From contig JAZUQN010000096.1 of assembly GCA_045605745.1 (NCBI GenBank), positions 1-6,345 on the forward strand: DNA of 6,345 nucleotides, in the 5' to 3' direction. Below the pieces are notes generated by a model. The model was given only the letters and a program-made list of their open reading frames with translations. It did no database searches and was not told the DNA's origin. Source of the stretch: SIG710 sp045605745. GTDB taxonomy: Bacteria; Bacillota; Clostridia; Oscillospirales; CAG-272. This document shows, piece after piece, positions 4,176-6,345 of the stretch. Every line of letters begins with the position of its first letter. Within the stretch, counting starts at the first letter, position 1. The translations under genes were made by a program, and so were the position numbers.

Positions 4176-5715
4176 AATTTGGAAAACATTTAATGCGGAC
4201 ATTCAAACCGCATGGAAAACAGGGACGATCACAGACGATCCTGTTCAAATAAGCCTGTTTTTGGAAAAAGTCGCATTTGCAGTTTGCGATAGCGTACACA
4301 GCAAAAATAGAAATGCGGAGTATATAACCAAGCTGCTGAAAGAAGCACCGCTGTATAAAAACAACGAGGCGTATTCTTCATTAGTTGTTGAGCAAATTGT
4401 AGCCGATGCAATAAACAAGTATAACGCAACAGTTCCTCCGTCGCTTTCTAAAGTGGATGCTGTAACGAAGTTCCTTATCAGCAACGAAATAACTGTATTT
4501 TTGAACGAATGCGACGAAAAAATTTATATGCGGAGAGAAGATCAGCCTCCGCAGCCGTTTGAAGATAATCACATCACGGAAATTTGGGACGCATATTTAC
4601 AGGGTGATCCTGCTATTACAGTTGCATCTTGGCAAAATATGGAGAAAATTTTGCGTTTGATTGCAGGGAGAAACAAAGTAAACCCTGTAAAAGAAACTTT
4701 CGAGCAGCTTCCACAATGGGATCAAAGAGACAGGATTGCAGATGCAGTCGCAATTCTTACAGGCAAGCCCGAAAACGGAGCTGACGAAAACGCTGCGGTG
4801 TATGAGTTGTATCTTTTGTATTTTCTCATGCAAGCCTATGAAATGGCAACGGCAGACAAACCGCAAGGCGCAGACTATATCCTTGTTTTGCAGGGTGAAG
4901 CGGAGGGAACAGGAAAAACCCGATTTGTCAGTATGTTATATATGGCAGAATATTTTGAAGAAAAATATTCGTTCCGGGCGTTCGATGAAATAAGGTCATT
5001 TGATCCTGATGATAAAGATCAGCTTATGCGAGCTGTTTGCCGATTTGGCGTTGAATTATCGGAGTTCGGGGACTCTGCAAGGCGTGAGGAAGCTATGAAA
5101 GCATTCATTACGAATAGAATCGACTCTTTCCGCAAGCCTTACGGGCATAATTTTACGGACAAGCCCCGAAGAACGACCTATATCGGAACAGTAAACAGAC
5201 CCGATTTTTTACCGGCAAGAGCAGGAAATAGGCGTTTTTTGGTTATTCCCGTCAGAAACGAACGATTTATAGAAGAATTTGAAAGCTTTGATTTTATGCA
5301 GCTTTGGTCACAAGCGAAAGAAAAAGCGGAGGAAGCGAGAAAAGAGGTCACGAACCCAAAAACACAAAAGCTATATTCTTTGCCTGAAGATATGCAGAAT
5401 CAGGTTATCGACAGCAACAGAGCGCACACAGAATATATTCCGGGTGAACTTGAATTGGAGGATTATTTGCACGAAGCGGAGGGAGATCCAAAACAATACT
5501 ACACGGAATGGATCGATATTTCCACCTTTAAGGATTTATTGCCAAGCAAATACACCGGGCTGAGAAACTGCGACAACAAAGATTTTGGTCTGATTGTGAA
5601 GAAGCTCGGAATAGAAAAGAAAAAATCAAAAAAATGGAATTTGTATTCTTTGCCTGTTCCGATAGAAAAAAAGCCTATTCTTCAAAAAAACAGAGCTAAT
5701 AAGGCTAAAATTTAA
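4141..5715 (+). CDS. VirE-family P-loop helicase, putative replication initiator
   Basis: The 524-aa protein belongs to the virulence-associated E (PF05272) group of AAA+/SF3-like helicases of phages and plasmids, and is the only replication candidate here. Residues about 180-200 carry the family hallmark NPVKETFEQLPQWDQRDRI. Walker A is GEAEGTGKT (252-260), the Walker B-like strand is VELSE (304-308, acidic E305 and E308), the polar sensor is GTVNRP (N352) and the arginine-finger motif is GNRRF (R364/R365). The C-terminal 100 residues are charged and end in a basic tail, possibly for origin binding. I see no primase active site in the N-terminal 180 residues, so priming may rely on the host. 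I prefer the ATG at 4141 (AAGAAAG at 4124-4130) over a TTG at 4135. Expression probably depends on the attenuator upstream, and the candidate origin begins 13 bp after the stop. Confidence 0.85.
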   Translation: MANTTTQQKIDKIWKTFNADIQTAWKTGTITDDPVQISLFLEKVAFAVCDSVHSKNRNAEYITKLLKEAPLYKNNEAYSSLVVEQIVADAINKYNATVPPSLSKVDAVTKFLISNEITVFLNECDEKIYMRREDQPPQPFEDNHITEIWDAYLQGDPAITVASWQNMEKILRLIAGRNKVNPVKETFEQLPQWDQRDRIADAVAILTGKPENGADENAAVYELYLLYFLMQAYEMATADKPQGADYILVLQGEAEGTGKTRFVSMLYMAEYFEEKYSFRAFDEIRSFDPDDKDQLMRAVCRFGVELSEFGDSARREEAMKAFITNRIDSFRKPYGHNFTDKPRRTTYIGTVNRPDFLPARAGNRRFLVIPVRNERFIEEFESFDFMQLWSQAKEKAEEARKEVTNPKTQKLYSLPEDMQNQVIDSNRAHTEYIPGELELEDYLHEAEGDPKQYYTEWIDISTFKDLLPSKYTGLRNCDNKDFGLIVKKLGIEKKKSKKWNLYSLPVPIEKKPILQKNRANKAKI

Positions 5716-5727
5716 TGAAAATACGAA

Positions 5728-5763
5728 AAGGGTGGAGGTGCTTAAACAATGGTCTCCACCCTT
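5728..5763. repeat. 10-bp stem hairpin after the replication gene
   Basis: AAGGGTGGAG (5728-5737) and CTCCACCCTT (5754-5763) are perfect inverted arms with a 16-nt loop. There is no T-run on the + strand. On the - strand the stem is followed by TTCGTATTTTC, so it could weakly terminate transcription entering the replication gene from the origin side. It is the first unit of the origin hairpin series. Confidence 0.65.
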
Positions 5764-5868
5764 AAAAAACGCCGTTCTTATGGGAAAAATCAAAGAAAAC
5801 AATTTTTTTATTGGTGGAGGTGGTTTTTAGGGTCTCCACCCTTAAAAAACGCCGTTCTTATGGGAAAA
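5751..5868 (+). repeat. Two exact 38-bp direct repeats, 80 bp apart
   Basis: Bases 5751-5788 and 5831-5868 are identical over 38 bp. Each begins with GGTCTCCACC, passes through an A-run and ends with GCCGTTCTTATGGGAAAA. A third, diverged copy combines GGTCTCCACC at 5970 with GCCGTTCTAATGGGAAAA at 6001. Exact conservation in non-coding DNA suggests recent duplication or protein binding. Confidence 0.85.
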
Positions 5869-6052
5869 TTACAGTATTGGTGGAGGTGGTGGAGGTGGTT
5901 TATATAAAAACAAGCTGAAAAATTATTATTATTAAAAAATAATAATTTATAGTATGTTTTTGCGCTTATGGTCTCCACCTCTCCACCATGCCCGAAAAAT
6001 GCCGTTCTAATGGGAAAAAATGAGGGTGGAGGTGGTTTTTAGGGTCTCCACC
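5813..6052. repeat. Two exact 28-bp hairpin repeats (5813-5840 and 6025-6052)
   Basis: The two 28-bp copies are identical, loop included. Each has GGTGGAG and CTCCACC arms of 7 bp around a 14-nt loop (GTGGTTTTTAGGGT). The loop is as conserved as the stem, which suggests that a protein or RNA reads it. The second copy is followed by TTTT and could also terminate transcription. Between the copies lie the tandem GGTGGAGGT 9-mers (5879-5896) and the AT-rich core. Confidence 0.8.
5899..5962. other. AT-rich core with 11-bp palindrome: candidate DNA unwinding element
   Basis: About 64 bases are almost wholly A/T. They include AAATTATTATT (5920-5930) and its perfect inverse AATAATAATTT (5938-5948) around a 7-nt loop. 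The block lies between tandem GGTGGAGGT units (5879-5896) and GGTCTCCACCTCTCCACC (5970-5987), which are themselves complementary. The whole 5879-5987 segment could therefore extrude as a long arm with an AT-rich head, a fitting place for strand opening and helicase loading. Confidence 0.55.
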
Positions 6053-6060
6053 TTTTGGAC

Positions 6061-6080
6061 AAGGGTCTCCACCCTTTTGT
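6061..6080 (+). terminator. Short hairpin with T-run, possible terminator
   Basis: AAGGGT (6061-6066) pairs with ACCCTT (6071-6076) around CTCC and is followed by TTGTGTTC. The preceding repeat hairpin (6025-6052) also ends in TTTT. Together they are the most terminator-like structures after the replication gene, although 350 bp beyond its stop. The stem is short, so this is tentative. Confidence 0.35.
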
Positions 6081-6126
6081 GTTCTCTTTCTAAATAAAAG
6101 GTATTAGTTTTTTATATATAAAGAAA

Positions 6127-6240
6127 TGCGAAAATATGTGCCCATGTGCCCCGAAGCATTAAAAAAGCCGTAAAATAGGGGAAAATCAGCAGGGCACTTG
6201 TGCGAAAATATGTGCCCGGTATGTGCCCTTTGGGGCGCAT
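6127..6240. repeat. Second iteron set: ATGTGCCC repeats and hairpins
   Basis: TGCGAAAATATGTGCCC occurs exactly at 6127-6143 and 6201-6217. Within and after these, ATGTGCCC occurs four times (6136, 6144, 6210, 6221), in two pairs. GGGCAC (6192-6197) is the inverse of GTGCCC (6212-6217) with a 14-nt gap, the same loop size as the GGTGGAG hairpins. ATGTGCCC (6221-6228) pairs with GGGCGCAT (6233-6240) around TTTG with one G-U pair. This block has a motif distinct from the GGTCTCCACC set, so two different proteins, or two sub-sites, may bind the region. Confidence 0.65.
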
Positions 6241-6246
6241 ATCTTA

Positions 6247-6345
6247 AGAAATAACCCAAAAAGCAGCCGTTTATAAGCCATATTTGCCATAATCTATCAA
6301 GCGATCCTATGAGATGACAACGAAAGACAATCTGCAAGGCGTGAG
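6247..6345. repeat. Right copy of the 99-bp terminal direct repeat
   Basis: This is identical to 1-99. Joining the ends gives a 6246-bp circle in which the origin-like region (5716-6246) runs directly into the recombinase promoter region. Confidence 0.9.

Larger units (their letters stand above)
5716..6246. other. Candidate replication origin: iteron, hairpin and AT-rich field
   Basis: This 530-bp non-coding stretch after the replication gene contains five + strand copies of GGTCTCCACC (5751, 5831, 5970, 6043, 6064) and five copies of the opposed core GGTGGAGG (5731, 5813, 5879, 5888, 6025). It also holds three copies of GCCGTTCTTATGGGAAAA (5771, 5851; 6001 with one mismatch), with looser ones at 6167 and, across the circle, at 20. 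An AT-rich core lies in the middle. Iterons next to a helicase gene plus an easily melted region are the usual composition of a theta origin. A single-strand initiation site or a rolling-circle origin cannot be excluded. A 77-codon - strand frame (6104-6337) crossing the end is judged not to be a gene. Confidence 0.62.

Noticed and set aside
5751..5868. CRISPR-like direct repeats
   Set aside because: There are only two full 38-bp copies plus a diverged one with uneven spacing, hairpins in the intervals and no cas genes.
5751..6073. Repeated GGTCTC as a restriction-related signal
   Set aside because: The hexamer is simply part of the GGTCTCCACC iteron; there is no methylase or restriction gene in the window.
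6104..6337. - strand frame of 77 codons across the circle junction
   Set aside because: It overlaps the ATGTGCCC repeats and the assembly overlap, with no ribosome site or domain.

Overview
The window looks like one complete small circular replicon, about 6.2 kb, captured as a linear contig. Bases 1-99 recur exactly at 6247-6345, which is what an assembler leaves when a circle is cut at an arbitrary point, so the unique length would be 6246 bp. All convincing genes lie on the + strand. Strong GGAGG-type ribosome sites, consensus sigma-A promoters (TTGACA/TATATT), a TTG start, U-tract terminators and the gene families point to a low-GC Firmicutes host, probably a gut Clostridia species. This is inference from style; there is no host marker gene. 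I see no relaxase, capsid, terminase, resistance or toxin gene, so I read it as a cryptic plasmid.

Layout. (1) 85-254: a relic resembling an internal part of the replication gene, then a strong promoter overlapped by a loxP-shaped palindrome. (2) 254-1204: an intact tyrosine recombinase with its own terminator. (3) 1365-3013: a tightly packed operon of two unrecognised small genes, a ParA ATPase, a ribbon-helix-helix ParB-like partner and a small excisionase-type helix-turn-helix protein, ending in a good terminator at 3071-3115. (4) 3131-3230: a 10-bp phased repeat array, a candidate partition centromere. (5) 3231-3902: a long non-coding control region with a + strand promoter, a convergent antisense RNA of about 100 nt, and a strong intrinsic terminator just before the next gene. 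(6) 3903-5715: a small basic protein gene overlapping a VirE-family P-loop helicase that is probably the replication initiator. (7) 5716-6246: an iteron and hairpin field around an AT-rich core, the candidate origin.

How it may work: the helicase is expressed only if transcription passes the terminator at 3852-3888. The leader carries a segment at 3708-3717 that can pair with the terminator's left arm, and the antisense RNA covers that segment. This is the logic of pIP501/pT181-type copy control by transcriptional attenuation, here apparently attached to a VirE-family replication gene. ParA and the ribbon-helix-helix protein would segregate the plasmid, and the tyrosine recombinase would resolve multimers or integrate the element. 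The attenuation circuit and the repeat-rich origin are the most novel parts I can see.
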